Shown one piece after another: positions 6,804 through 16,293 of a stretch of 64,000 nt of DNA. Made by a program: the position numbers and the translations under genes. The DNA comes from BAIKAL-G1 sp943370385 (lineage in GTDB: Bacteria > Cyanobacteriota > Cyanobacteriia > PCC-6307 > Cyanobiaceae). The first letter of the stretch is position 1. Every line of letters starts with the position of its first letter. The notes under the pieces are model-generated. The model made no database searches and was not told the origin of the DNA. It saw only the letters and a program-made list of their open reading frames with translations. The stretch lies in NCBI GenBank assembly GCA_943370385.1, contig CALRQT020000002.1, positions 62,001 through 126,000 on the forward strand. The letters are read 5' to 3'.

Positions 6804-8984
6804 ATGAGCCCCCGTTTTGATCGCCGCCGGGACGAGGGACAGGGCTCTGGCTCCGGGTCCGGCACCGGTGCCGGCGGAGGTGCCCGCGGTGGTGGCAGCG
6901 GCCGCCCGGCCCGCCCAGGCAAGCCCTCCTTTGGGGCCTCCCGGTTCTCGGGGGGTGGGGGTTCCCGCTCCTTCGGGCCCAGGCCAGAATGGAATGCCGA
7001 TGGCCCGCCCGATCGGGGCCCCAGGCCGGAGCGGGGCTCCCGGCCCGAGCGGGGGCCCCGGCCCGAACGGGCTGGCGGCTCGGACCGTCCCCGCTTCGAC
7101 CGGTCCGCTGCAGGCCGTCCATCCGGCGGCCGCCCGTCTTTTGACCGGCCCCGCCCCGATCGCTTTGGCTCGGATCGACCCGACCGGCCCCGTTTTGAGA
7201 GTGGCCGGCCCGAGGGGGGCCGCAGTGAGGGGCCCCGCTTTGAAGGCGGTCGTCCTACTCGCCCCAGCGGCGCTCGGCCCGCCGGCGGGCGCCCCGGCAT
7301 GGCCCGCCCCGGCCGGCCCCGGCTTGATGGTCCCCGTTTTGATAAGCCCCGCTTTGAAGGCGGGCGGCCCGAGGGCCGTTCTGGTGAAGGCGATTCGGGC
7401 GACTTCCGCCCGGGCCCCAAGCGGTTTGACGGCAGTGGCTCCATGGGCGAAGGCCGCCCCGGCGGGCGGCGCCCCTTCCCGGGCCGCCCGTTCGCCGGCC
7501 GCCCCGATGGAGCCGGCCGGCGGGACCGTAGCCCCGGTGCCTTTAGCCCCGGTGAGTCTGCGCCGGAGGGGCGCTTCAGTTCCTCGCGACCGGAAGGCCG
7601 CCGGTTTGCTGGGGCCGGCGCTAGCCGTGGCTCCTTTGGCCGTCCCTCCTTTGGGCGGCCTGCGTTTGGCGGTTCGGCCGGGGGCCGTCCCCCCTTCCAG
7701 CGCCCCGGGGGAGCGGGAGCGCGCGGCTCCTTCCCGCCGGCCCGGGCCGATCGGCCGGTGGTGGTGGATGCCCCCACGGGCGAGTCCGAAACCTTTGGCG
7801 CCTCCCCCGCCGACGACATGATCTGGGGCCGCCATCCGGCCCTAGCGGCCCTGGAGAGCGGTCGGCCGATCCACCGCATCTGGTGCACCGCCGAGATGCG
7901 CTTCACCCCCAAGTTCCTGCAGTTGCTGCGCGAAGCCAAATCGGCCGGGGTGCTGGTCGAGGAGGTCACCTGGGCCCGCCTGGGCCAGCTCACCGGCGGC
8001 GCCGTGCACCAGGGCATCGCCCTGCAGGCGGCGGCGGCCGAAACCCTCGACTTAGGCAGCCTGATCAGCGGTTGCCGCGACATCGGTGAACCGCCCCTGT
8101 TGATGGCCGTTGATGGCCTCACCGACCCCCATAACTTGGGGGCGATCGTGCGCAGCGCCGAGGCCCTCGGCGCCCATGGCCTGGTGCTGCCCCAGCGGCG
8201 CAGCGCCGGCCTCACCGGCTCGGTGGCCAAGGTGGCCGCCGGCGCCCTGGAATACCTCCCGGTCGCCCGGGTGGTGAACCTCAACCGCTCCCTGGAAACC
8301 CTCAAGCAGGAGGGCTACCGGGTGGTGGGTCTGGCCGAGGAGGGCAGCGTCACCCTGGCTGAGGCGGATCTCGATGGCCCCCTGGTGGTGGTGACGGGGT
8401 CGGAGGGCAGTGGCCTCTCGATGCTGACCCGTCGCCATTGCGATCAGCTGGTGCGCATCCCCCTGCGCGGAGCCACCCCCAGCCTCAATGCCTCCGTGGC
8501 TACGGCCCTGCTGCTCTATGAGGTGGCGCGCCGGGGCTGGATGAAGACGATCACGGGCTCCTCTCCCGCCCCCCGGATCGTGCGCCCCAACTTGCCCACC
8601 CCCAGCCGGCAGGAGGTGTCGGAATCCGAGGCTGAGGACGCCCTGGCTGGTGCCGTCCCTTCGGCTACCGACGCTGATGGGGATCTGCTCGGTGGTGAGC
8701 CCGCAGGGCCCGAGCCGCTGCAGGAGCCCGGGGCCCCTGCGCCGAATCTCCCTGGCCCGGCGGAAGCCCGCCTAGGGGGCCTGGAGTCCGAGGACGCCCT
8801 GGTGGCCGATGCCGAACCCAGCCCTGCGGCTCCTGGCGATGCAGGCTCCCCTGCCTTAGGGGAGCCCCAGGGCCTGGCCGATCCAGCACCCGCGCCGGAT
8901 TCAGCCAGCCCGGCCCCCCAGGACCTGGTTCCAGGTCAAACTCCTGGGCTGACAGGCGGTTTCGATCAAGACATCCTGCTGTGA
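6804..8984 (+). CDS. rlmB: RlmB/TrmH-family rRNA 2'-O-methyltransferase with long RG-rich N-terminus
   Basis: A SPOUT methyltransferase predicted to methylate the ribose of a guanosine in 23S rRNA. The catalytic region lies at about residues 335-580: the substrate-binding subdomain (WGRHPALAALESGRPIHRIW), then the SPOUT motifs LTDPHNLGAIVRSAEA, VVTGSEGSGLS and IPLRGATPSLNAS. What is odd is the size, 726 residues against roughly 250 for a bare enzyme. The first ~330 residues are a low-complexity RG/RP/RF-rich tract (repeats such as RPRFDR, GGRPSFDRP, RFEGGRP). The last ~145 residues are Pro/Ala/Glu/Asp-rich. The basic tail probably binds RNA. It follows mrnC at 17 bp. Confidence 0.93.
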   Translation: MSPRFDRRRDEGQGSGSGSGTGAGGGARGGGSGRPARPGKPSFGASRFSGGGGSRSFGPRPEWNADGPPDRGPRPERGSRPERGPRPERAGGSDRPRFDRSAAGRPSGGRPSFDRPRPDRFGSDRPDRPRFESGRPEGGRSEGPRFEGGRPTRPSGARPAGGRPGMARPGRPRLDGPRFDKPRFEGGRPEGRSGEGDSGDFRPGPKRFDGSGSMGEGRPGGRRPFPGRPFAGRPDGAGRRDRSPGAFSPGESAPEGRFSSSRPEGRRFAGAGASRGSFGRPSFGRPAFGGSAGGRPPFQRPGGAGARGSFPPARADRPVVVDAPTGESETFGASPADDMIWGRHPALAALESGRPIHRIWCTAEMRFTPKFLQLLREAKSAGVLVEEVTWARLGQLTGGAVHQGIALQAAAAETLDLGSLISGCRDIGEPPLLMAVDGLTDPHNLGAIVRSAEALGAHGLVLPQRRSAGLTGSVAKVAAGALEYLPVARVVNLNRSLETLKQEGYRVVGLAEEGSVTLAEADLDGPLVVVTGSEGSGLSMLTRRHCDQLVRIPLRGATPSLNASVATALLLYEVARRGWMKTITGSSPAPRIVRPNLPTPSRQEVSESEAEDALAGAVPSATDADGDLLGGEPAGPEPLQEPGAPAPNLPGPAEARLGGLESEDALVADAEPSPAAPGDAGSPALGEPQGLADPAPAPDSASPAPQDLVPGQTPGLTGGFDQDILL

Positions 8985-9195
8985 GCCGGCCGCCGCTGGC
9001 GCCCCCCTGGCGGGCGATCGCTCCGGCCAGGGGCCAGGCCCTGGTCCCGATTTGGCCCCTTGGCGCCAGGGCCGTTCCCGCCTGGGGCGCTGCCGGAGCC
9101 CCTATTGGGGTTGACCCGAGCAGGCATCGATTGGCTGAATGGATGGACTGGGGTCCCCTCGGCTGTCCACAATGGGCGTTCAACGGACCGATCCC

Positions 9196-9444
9196 ATGAA
9201 TCCGCTGCTCTGGCCCCTGCGGAGTCTTGCCAACGGTCTTGGGATGGCCTGGTGGGCGCGGGTGCAAACCCACGACCCCGAGATGACCTACTGGTTTGGG
9301 CCCTTCGTGCGCCGGCAGGAGCTGGATGCGGCCCTGCAACCGTTCCTGGATGATCTGCGCAGTGAGGCCCCCGGCTCCCTGGAGCATGAGGTGCTGCGCA
9401 CTCGCCGCGGCGAACCGCTCACAATCGACGGCCGCCAGGGCTGA
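9196..9444 (+). CDS. DUF1816 family protein
   Basis: An 82-residue cyanobacterial protein with the DUF1816 pattern: WWARVQTHDPEMTYWFGPF followed by a short helical segment and EHEVLRTRRGEPLTI. The function is not established; similar small domains occur with phycobilisome-related proteins in other cyanobacteria, but nothing here shows that. The ATG at 9196 was chosen because the conserved part begins soon after; an ATG at 9139 would add 19 unconserved residues. It sits between rlmB and gatA on the same strand. Confidence 0.8.
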   Translation: MNPLLWPLRSLANGLGMAWWARVQTHDPEMTYWFGPFVRRQELDAALQPFLDDLRSEAPGSLEHEVLRTRRGEPLTIDGRQG

Positions 9445-9543
9445 ACCTCTGCCCCGCCTGGGTGCTGCCCAGGGCCTGCTGATGGCGGCCCCGCCGGGGC
9501 CTGCTGATAGCGTCTGGCAAAGCGCGTGCTGAAGGGAAGGTTG

Positions 9544-11016
9544 ATGGGGATCGCCCAGTGGCGCGACCAGCTCAGGAGCGGCGAGGTGTCCGCCCGGGAG
9601 CTCACCGACCAGCACCTCAAGCGCATTGAGGCGGTGGAGCCCAGCGTCCATGCCTTCCTGGAGGTCACCGCTGAGCGGGCCCGCGCCGATGCCGATCGCA
9701 TCGATGCGTCCCGGGCCGCCGGCGACGAGCTGCCGCCCCTGGCTGGCATCCCCCTGGCGATCAAGGACAACCTCTGCACTAAGGGGGTGCGCACCACCTG
9801 CTCCAGCCGCATGCTGGAACACTTCGTTCCCCCCTACGAATCCACCGTCACCGAGCGCCTCTGGAACGCCGGCGCGGTGCTGGTCGGCAAGACCAACCTC
9901 GACGAGTTCGCCATGGGCAGCTCGACCGAGACCTCGGCCTTCGGCGCCAGCCACAACCCCTGGAATCCGGAGCGGGTGCCCGGGGGGAGCTCCGGCGGTA
10001 GTGCCGCCGCCGTGGCCGCCGGCGAGGCGATCGCGGCCCTGGGTTCCGATACGGGTGGTTCGATCCGCCAGCCCGCTTCTTTTTGCGGTGTGGTTGGCCT
10101 CAAGCCCACCTATGGCCGGGTCAGCCGCTGGGGCCTGGTGGCCTTTGCCAGCTCCCTCGACCAGGTGGGGCCCTTCACCACCTCGGTGGCCGATGCGGCC
10201 GAGCTCCTGCAGGTGATTGCCGGAGCCGACCCCCGCGATGCCACCTGCCTGAAGGCGCCGGTGCCCGATTACCGCGCTGCCCTGGAGCAGCCGATCAAGG
10301 GGCTGCGGGTGGGGATCGTGCGCGAATGCTTTAGCGCCAATGGGCTGGCCCCCGAGGTGGCTGCTGCCGTGATGGCCGCCGCCGAAACCCTCCAGGCCCT
10401 GGGCTGCGAGCTGGTCGATGTCAGCTGCCCCCGCTTCAACGACGGCATCGCCACCTACTACGTGATCGCCCCCTCGGAGGCGTCCGCCAACCTGGCCCGC
10501 TACGACGGGGTCAAATACGGCTACCGCTCCAGCGGCAGCGATGCGGCCGGCGACAGCCTGGCCCAGATGACGGCCCGTAGCCGCGCCGAGGGTTTCGGCG
10601 ATGAGGTACAGCGCCGCATCCTGATCGGCACCTATGCCCTCTCGGCGGGCTATGTGGATGCCTACTACAAGAAGGCCCAGCAGGTGCGCACCCTGATCCG
10701 TCGGGATTTCGATGCGGCCTTCCAGGGCGTTGATGTGCTGCTCACCCCCACCTCGCCGACCACGGCCTTCGCCTTTGGCGCCCACGCCGAGGACCCCCTG
10801 GCCATGTACCTGGCCGACCTGCTCACCATCCCCGCCAACATGGCCGGGCTGCCGGCGATCAGCCTGCCCTGCGGCTTTGATGGCCAGGGGTTGCCGATTG
10901 GCCTGCAGCTGATCACCGGGGTGTTGCAGGAGCCCCGCCTGCTGCAGGTGGCCCACCACTACGAACAGGCGGCCCAGGTGATGGCGTCCCGGCCTGCCGC
11001 GGCCCTGGTGCCCTAG
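9544..11016 (+). CDS. gatA: Glutamyl-tRNA(Gln) amidotransferase subunit A
   Basis: Amidase subunit of GatCAB, which converts Glu-tRNA(Gln) to Gln-tRNA(Gln). The amidase signature is complete: the catalytic Lys in IPLAIKDNLCT, the GGSSGGSAAAVAAGEA glycine/serine stretch, and the cis-Ser/nucleophile Ser in GSDTGGSIRQPASFCG. The ATG at 9544 gives 490 residues and has GGAAGG a few bases upstream; an in-frame GTG at 9526 is less likely. gatB and gatC are not in the window. A hairpin covers the stop codon. Confidence 0.97.
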   Translation: MGIAQWRDQLRSGEVSARELTDQHLKRIEAVEPSVHAFLEVTAERARADADRIDASRAAGDELPPLAGIPLAIKDNLCTKGVRTTCSSRMLEHFVPPYESTVTERLWNAGAVLVGKTNLDEFAMGSSTETSAFGASHNPWNPERVPGGSSGGSAAAVAAGEAIAALGSDTGGSIRQPASFCGVVGLKPTYGRVSRWGLVAFASSLDQVGPFTTSVADAAELLQVIAGADPRDATCLKAPVPDYRAALEQPIKGLRVGIVRECFSANGLAPEVAAAVMAAAETLQALGCELVDVSCPRFNDGIATYYVIAPSEASANLARYDGVKYGYRSSGSDAAGDSLAQMTARSRAEGFGDEVQRRILIGTYALSAGYVDAYYKKAQQVRTLIRRDFDAAFQGVDVLLTPTSPTTAFAFGAHAEDPLAMYLADLLTIPANMAGLPAISLPCGFDGQGLPIGLQLITGVLQEPRLLQVAHHYEQAAQVMASRPAAALVP

Positions 11017-11031
11017 CGGCCCTGGGCCGCT
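11015..11031 (+). terminator. Hairpin at the gatA stop codon, possible terminator
   Basis: AGCGGCC (11015-11021) pairs perfectly with GGCCGCT (11025-11031) across a 3-nt loop, overlapping the end of gatA. There is no T-run, so terminator function is uncertain. Confidence 0.4.
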
Positions 11032-11205
11032 CCGCCGGCTTGGTCTCGGGCCCGCCAGCTTGGCCGGGGGCCCGGCGGCTGCCCAGGGGTTCTGCCATGG
11101 CCAGGGGCTCACCACCAGATGTGGTGTGCCAGAGCCTGCTTTTGGCGCCTGGGACCCTGAATCTTGCGTCCGAGCCTTAGCGTGGGGGCACCCCGGATCC
11201 CGTCG

Positions 11206-14200
11206 TTGGCCTTCGTTCCGCTCCACAACCACAGCGACTACAGCCTCCTCGATGGGGCCTCCCAGTTGCCCCAGATGGTGGAGCGGGCCGTGGAGCTGGG
11301 CATGCCGGCCCTGGCCCTCACCGACCACGGTGTGATGTATGGCGCCATCGAGCTGCTCAAGCTCTGCAAGGGCGCCGGCATCAAGCCGATCATCGGCAAC
11401 GAGATGTATGTGGTGAACGGATCGATCGACGATCCCCAGCCGAAGAAGGAACGGCGTTACCACCTGGTGGTGCTGGCCAAGAACGCCACCGGCTACCGCA
11501 ACCTGGTCAAGCTCACCAGCATTAGCCACCTGCGCGGCATGCGCGGCCGCGGCATCTTTGCGCGCGCCTGCATTGATAAGGCCACCCTGGAGCAGCACCG
11601 CGAGGGCCTGATTGTGGCCACCGCCTGCCTCGGTGGCGAGATCCCCCAGGCAATCCTGAAGGGGCGCCCCGATGTGGCCCGCGAGGTGGCCCGGTGGTAC
11701 CAGCAGTGCTTCGGCGAGGACTTCTATCTGGAAATCCAGGACCATGGCTCGCCGGAAGATCGCATCGTCAACACCGAGATCGTGCGCATCGCCACCGAAC
11801 TCGGGATTGCCCTGATCGCCACCAACGACGCCCACTACCTCACCCGCAACGACGTCGAAGCCCACGACGCCCTGCTCTGTGTGCTCACCGGCAAGCTCGT
11901 GAGCGATGAGAAGCGGCTGCGCTACACCGGCACCGAATACATCAAGAGCGAGGCGGAGATGCTCGCCCTGTTCGCCGACCACCTGGAGCCCGAGGTGGTG
12001 GCCGAGGCGGTGGCGAACACGGCCCTGGTGGCCGACAAGGTGGAGGACTACGACATCCTGGGGCGCTACCAGATGCCCCGCTTCCCGATTCCCGAGGGCC
12101 ACACGGCGGTCACTTACTTGGCGGAGGTCACCGAAGCGGGCCTGCGCGATCGGCTGCGCCTGGGCGCTGGTGATCCGATCGATCCCACCTATGGCGATCG
12201 CATGGCCTTTGAGCTGCAGGTGATGGAGCAGATGGGCTTCCCCACCTACTTCCTGGTGGTGTGGGACTACATCCGCTTCGCCCGCGAGAACGGCATTCCG
12301 GTGGGGCCGGGCCGGGGCTCGGCCGCCGGCTCCCTGGTGGCCTACGCCCTGGGGATCACCAACATTGATCCGGTGGTCAATGGCCTGCTGTTTGAGCGCT
12401 TCCTCAATCCGGAACGCAAATCCATGCCGGATATTGATACCGACTTCTGCATCGAACGCCGCGGCGAGGTGATCGATTATGTGACTCGTCGCTACGGCGA
12501 GGACAAGGTGGCCCAGATCATCACCTTTAACCGCATGACCTCCAAGGCGGTGCTCAAGGATGTGGCGCGGGTGCTCGATATTCCCTATGGCGACGCCGAT
12601 CGGCTCGCCAAGTTGATTCCGGTGGTGCGGGGTAAACCGGCCAAGCTCAAGGAGATGATCGGCTCCGAATCGCCGGCGCCGGAGTTCCGTGAGAAATACG
12701 AAAAAGATGCCAATGTCAAGCGCTGGGTTGACATGGCGATGCGGATTGAGGGCACCAACAAAACCTTCGGTGTACACGCCGCTGGCGTGGTGATTGCGGC
12801 CGAACCCTTGGATGAATTGGTGCCGCTGCAGCGTAATAACGACGGCCAGGTGATCACCCAGTATTTCATGGAGGACGTGGAATCGATGGGGCTGTTGAAG
12901 ATGGACTTCCTCGGCCTCAAAAACCTCACCATGATCGAGAAAACCATCGATCTAGTGGAGAAAAATAGTGGGGTTCGCATCGATCCCGACGACCTGCCCG
13001 CCAACGATGAGGGCACCTACGCCCTGCTGGCCCGCGGCGATCTTGAAGGCATCTTCCAGCTGGAATCGAGTGGCATGCGCCAGATCGTGCGTGATCTCAA
13101 GCCCTCATCCCTGGAGGATATTTCCTCGATCCTGGCCCTCTACCGGCCGGGCCCCCTTGATGCTGGCCTGATCCCTAAGTTTATCAACCGCAAGCACGGC
13201 CGCGAGGCGATTGATTTTGTGGACCATAAATTAGAGCCGATCCTCAAGGAAACCTACGGGATTATGGTGTATCAGGAGCAGATCATGCGGATCGCCCAGG
13301 ATTTAGCCGGCTATTCCCTTGGCGAAGCCGACCTGTTGCGTCGCGCCATGGGTAAAAAGAAGGTGTCTGAGATGCAGAAGCATCGCGATTTGTTTGTTAA
13401 TGGTGCCAGTCAGCGGGGTGTGGCCAGCAGCGTCGCCGATGCCCTGTTTGACCAAATGGTTTTGTTTGCCGAATATTGCTTCAACAAGAGCCATTCCACC
13501 GCCTACGGCGCCGTCACCTATCAGACGGCCTACCTCAAGGCCCACTATCCGGTGGCCTATATGGCCGCCCTGCTCACGGTCAATGCCGGCACCACCGACA
13601 AGGTGCAGCGCTATATCTCCAACTGCAATGCCATGGGCATTGAGGTGATGTCACCGGATGTAAATGCTTCTGGGGTTGATTTCACCCCCACGGGCGAACG
13701 CATCCTCTTTGGCCTCTCGGCGGTGCGCAACCTGGGCGATGGGGCCATCCGCAACCTGATCAGCGCCCGCGAAGCCGAGGGCCCCTTCCGCTCCCTCGCC
13801 GATCTCTGCGATCGCATTCCGGGCCAAACCCTCAACCGCCGCGCCCTGGAATCCCTGATCCATTCCGGTGCCCTCGACAGCCTCGAACCCAAGGCCAACC
13901 GGGCCCAGCTGATGGCCGACCTGGATTTGATCCTCGATTGGTCCTCGTCGCGGGCGAAGGATCGGGCCAGCGGCCAGGGCAATCTCTTCGACCTGCTCAG
14001 CGGTGCGGCCGATGCCGCTGCCGATGGCAGCCCGGGCGACATCAGCACCGCACCCAAGGCGGCGCCCGTGGCCGATTACCCCCCCACCGAGAAGTTGCGG
14101 CTGGAGAAGGAGCTGGTGGGCTTCTATCTCTCCGACCATCCGCTCAAGCAGCTGGGCCGGCCGATTCGTTTGCTTTCGGCCATTGGCCTAGGCAGCCTCG

Positions 14201-14733
14201 ACGAGCAGCCCGATAAGGCCCGGGTCAGTGTGGTGGCGATGGTGCCGGAAATCCGCCAGGTGACCACCCGCAAGGGCGACCGCATGGCCGTGCTCCAGCT
14301 CGAAGACCTCAGTGGCAGCTGCGAGGCCGTGGTCTTCCCGAAAACCTATGCCCGCCTGGCCGACCACCTGATGGTCGATGCCCGTCTGGTGGTGTGGGGT
14401 TCGGTCGATCGCCGCGATGAACGGGTGCAACTGATTGTTGATGATTGCCGCGCCATCGATGACCTCAAGGTCTTGATGGTGGACTTGCTGGCGGAAGAGG
14501 CCAGCGATATTGCCGTGCAGCACCGCCTGCGCGAATGCCTGCAGCTGCACCGTAATGAGCTGGAGCAGGGGGGAATGCGGGTGCCGGTGGTGGCCCGGGT
14601 CTTGCACCAGAGCGAATCGCGCTACGTGCGGCTGGGCCACCAGTTCTGCGTCAACGACGCCGGCGCCGCCCTCACCACCCTCAATGGCCAGGCCTTCAAG
14701 GCGAGCCTCAGCTCGCCGCTGGCGGTTGCTTGA
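11206..14733 (+). CDS. dnaE: DNA polymerase III alpha subunit, uninterrupted
   Basis: Replicative DNA polymerase catalytic subunit. Domain order: PHP domain with HNHSDYSLLDGAS and ALTDHGVMYGA, the polymerase palm with catalytic aspartates in MPDIDTDFC (Asp409, Asp411) and KMDFLGLKN (Asp567), the finger/thumb region, a helix-hairpin-helix region and a C-terminal OB fold (VSVVAMVPEIRQVTTRKGD). Many cyanobacteria split this protein with a split intein between AEY and CFN; here that site (AEY/C758FN, bases 13471-13485) is continuous. The start is uncertain: a TTG at 11206 places MAFVPLHNHSDYS at the N-terminus, and a GTG at 11182 or TTG at 11164 are alternatives. The 3' end overlaps the convergent PAM68 gene by 26 bp. 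Confidence 0.97.
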   Translation: MAFVPLHNHSDYSLLDGASQLPQMVERAVELGMPALALTDHGVMYGAIELLKLCKGAGIKPIIGNEMYVVNGSIDDPQPKKERRYHLVVLAKNATGYRNLVKLTSISHLRGMRGRGIFARACIDKATLEQHREGLIVATACLGGEIPQAILKGRPDVAREVARWYQQCFGEDFYLEIQDHGSPEDRIVNTEIVRIATELGIALIATNDAHYLTRNDVEAHDALLCVLTGKLVSDEKRLRYTGTEYIKSEAEMLALFADHLEPEVVAEAVANTALVADKVEDYDILGRYQMPRFPIPEGHTAVTYLAEVTEAGLRDRLRLGAGDPIDPTYGDRMAFELQVMEQMGFPTYFLVVWDYIRFARENGIPVGPGRGSAAGSLVAYALGITNIDPVVNGLLFERFLNPERKSMPDIDTDFCIERRGEVIDYVTRRYGEDKVAQIITFNRMTSKAVLKDVARVLDIPYGDADRLAKLIPVVRGKPAKLKEMIGSESPAPEFREKYEKDANVKRWVDMAMRIEGTNKTFGVHAAGVVIAAEPLDELVPLQRNNDGQVITQYFMEDVESMGLLKMDFLGLKNLTMIEKTIDLVEKNSGVRIDPDDLPANDEGTYALLARGDLEGIFQLESSGMRQIVRDLKPSSLEDISSILALYRPGPLDAGLIPKFINRKHGREAIDFVDHKLEPILKETYGIMVYQEQIMRIAQDLAGYSLGEADLLRRAMGKKKVSEMQKHRDLFVNGASQRGVASSVADALFDQMVLFAEYCFNKSHSTAYGAVTYQTAYLKAHYPVAYMAALLTVNAGTTDKVQRYISNCNAMGIEVMSPDVNASGVDFTPTGERILFGLSAVRNLGDGAIRNLISAREAEGPFRSLADLCDRIPGQTLNRRALESLIHSGALDSLEPKANRAQLMADLDLILDWSSSRAKDRASGQGNLFDLLSGAADAAADGSPGDISTAPKAAPVADYPPTEKLRLEKELVGFYLSDHPLKQLGRPIRLLSAIGLGSLDEQPDKARVSVVAMVPEIRQVTTRKGDRMAVLQLEDLSGSCEAVVFPKTYARLADHLMVDARLVVWGSVDRRDERVQLIVDDCRAIDDLKVLMVDLLAEEASDIAVQHRLRECLQLHRNELEQGGMRVPVVARVLHQSESRYVRLGHQFCVNDAGAALTTLNGQAFKASLSSPLAVA

Positions 14734-15247
14734 GCGACTGCTTCAGGCGGGTGATGTTGACGCCGATCTGCTCAAAGCCGAGCAGGCTGCCCGGCTGGCT
14801 TTCCCAGCTGGCTGAGAACAGGCCGTAGCTCAGGCCCACCAGGCCGAGCAGGAAGAAGCCCCCGGAGGTCACCAGGGTGATCGCCGGCGGGATGTCGAGG
14901 ATGCCGCGGCTCACCAGCAGGTAACTGACCACAAAGCTGGCCATGCCCAGGAGGCTTGGCACGCCCATGGCCACGGCGATGCGCCGGGCCATGCGGTTGG
15001 TCACGGCCTCGGGAATCGGCTGGGAGCGCCGCTTGCCGTTAGCCGCCGTCTTGGTGGAGCTGCCAGGGCCCTTGGCGGCCGGCTTGTCAAAGCCAGGGGC
15101 CTTCTGGGCTCCAGGGCCAGCCTTGGAGCCCATGGGCTTGGCCGCTCCAGTTCCGTTGCCGGCAGCGGCAGCCTTGGGGTTGTCGCCTGGTTTGCCAGGG
15201 CCGGCCGCCTTGCCGGATCCGCTGGCACGGGTGCCCTTTGCTGCCAT
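14708..15247 (-). CDS. PAM68-family photosystem II assembly protein
   Basis: Related to plant PAM68, a thylakoid membrane factor for photosystem II assembly. The conserved core is PIPEAVTNRMARRIAV, then two transmembrane helices (about residues 95-117 and 122-145) and SWESQPGSLLGFEQIGVN. The first ~75 residues are low-complexity Ala/Gly/Pro/Lys, probably disordered and stromal/cytosolic. The length is 179 residues. It sits 11 bp downstream of rpsO on the same strand and is probably co-transcribed with it. It overlaps the end of dnaE by 26 bp, tail to tail. Confidence 0.88.
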   Translation of the reverse strand: MAAKGTRASGSGKAAGPGKPGDNPKAAAAGNGTGAAKPMGSKAGPGAQKAPGFDKPAAKGPGSSTKTAANGKRRSQPIPEAVTNRMARRIAVAMGVPSLLGMASFVVSYLLVSRGILDIPPAITLVTSGGFFLLGLVGLSYGLFSASWESQPGSLLGFEQIGVNITRLKQSLKQPPAAS

Positions 15248-15258
15248 GGGATCGGGCC

Positions 15259-15528
15259 TCAGCCGCGGATGCCGAGCTTCTGGATGAGGCTGCTGTAGCG
15301 CGCTTCGCTGTTGCTGCGCAGATAGCCGAGCAGGCGCTTGCGGCGACCGATCATCTTCAGCAACCCCTGGCGGGAGGAGAAGTCGTGGATGTTTTTCTGC
15401 AGGTGTCCACTGAGCTGGCTGATGCGCTCGCTCAACATCGCCACCTGCACTTCCACCGAGCCGGTGTCCGTTCCGTGGGTCTGATGGCTATTGATCAGTT
15501 CCTGTTTCTTGATGGTGTCGAGCGACAT
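15259..15528 (-). CDS. rpsO: 30S ribosomal protein S15
   Basis: Primary 16S rRNA-binding protein of the small subunit. The 89 residues have the family's normal length and contain THGTDTGSVEVQVAMLSERI, LTxHL-like SGHLQKNIHDFSSRQGLL and RRKRLLGYL. The start is the ATG at 15528 (MSLDTIKKQE); a few extra upstream codons are open but not conserved. It lies between ruvA and the PAM68 gene, all on the minus strand. Confidence 0.98.
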   Translation of the reverse strand: MSLDTIKKQELINSHQTHGTDTGSVEVQVAMLSERISQLSGHLQKNIHDFSSRQGLLKMIGRRKRLLGYLRSNSEARYSSLIQKLGIRG

Positions 15529-15590
15529 GCGCGGCGTCTGGCCCTGACGGAGCAAAGATCCAACTTACCCTGCCGGATGCGGTGGCGTTT

Positions 15591-16271
15591 TCAGTCGACC
15601 CGACTGGAGAGCCAGCGCAGGCTTTCCCGGAGCCAGTCGTCGCTGCCGGCGGTCTCCGCCAGCCCCAGGGCGGCCACGGCCCGCAGGGCCCGGTTGATCT
15701 CCAGGGCTTCGTAGCCCAGGGCGGAGAGGGTGAGCTGCAGCTCGTCCCGGGCCGCATCCGGCAGGCCTGGGCCGTTGCCCTCGATCAGGTCGTCCGCGAG
15801 CTCCTGGCCAGAACGGGCGCCCAGGCCCCCCGCCCGTTCCTGGTCCAGGGCGTAGCGCTCCTGCAGCCGCGTCCGCAATTCCACCGAGAGCCGTTCGGCG
15901 GTGCGTTTGCCCACGCCCGGGGCCTGGCAGAGCAAGCGCAGATCGGCCTGAACAATGGCGCGCACCAGCTCCTCGCCCGTGAGCAAGCCCAGTAGCCCTA
16001 GGGCCATCTGGGGACCGACGCCACTCACGGCCACCAGCTCGCGGAACAGGTCCCGTTCGCTGCGCTCGCCGAAGCCGTAGAGGGTCCATTGGTCTTCGCG
16101 CACCACCAGATGGATGTGCAGCGACAGGCTGCTGCCTTCCGCCGGCAGCCGCTCCCACAGCCGCCGGCTGATCTGCACCTCGTAGCCCACCCCTTGGCAG
16201 ACCAGCAGCAGGCCGCAGCGGTTGGCCTGCTGCCAGGCTTCGGCCCGTTGCCCTTGCAGCCAGCCGATCAT
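15591..16271 (-). CDS. ruvA: Holliday junction DNA helicase subunit RuvA
   Basis: Tetrameric protein that binds Holliday junctions and loads the RuvB motor. The N-terminal OB domain starts MIGWLQGQ; two helix-hairpin-helix motifs follow (VSGVGPQMALGLL and APGVGKRTAERL); a C-terminal RuvB-binding three-helix domain ends LRESLRWLSSR. The 226 residues are slightly longer than usual because of an acidic linker. The ATG at 16271 was chosen because MIGWL is the family's normal start. rpsO follows 62 bp downstream. The plus-strand lipoprotein gene starts 22 bp upstream, so they share a divergent promoter region. Confidence 0.96.
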   Translation of the reverse strand: MIGWLQGQRAEAWQQANRCGLLLVCQGVGYEVQISRRLWERLPAEGSSLSLHIHLVVREDQWTLYGFGERSERDLFRELVAVSGVGPQMALGLLGLLTGEELVRAIVQADLRLLCQAPGVGKRTAERLSVELRTRLQERYALDQERAGGLGARSGQELADDLIEGNGPGLPDAARDELQLTLSALGYEALEINRALRAVAALGLAETAGSDDWLRESLRWLSSRVD

Positions 16272-16293
16272 GGGAGTCGATCCAAGGTCACCC

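Noticed and set aside
8665..12777. A 1370-codon open frame on the minus strand
   Set aside because: It is antisense to gatA, dnaE and the end of rlmB, all secure genes. Its translation is His/Gln/Gly-rich without domains, as expected opposite a GC-rich gene with biased third positions.
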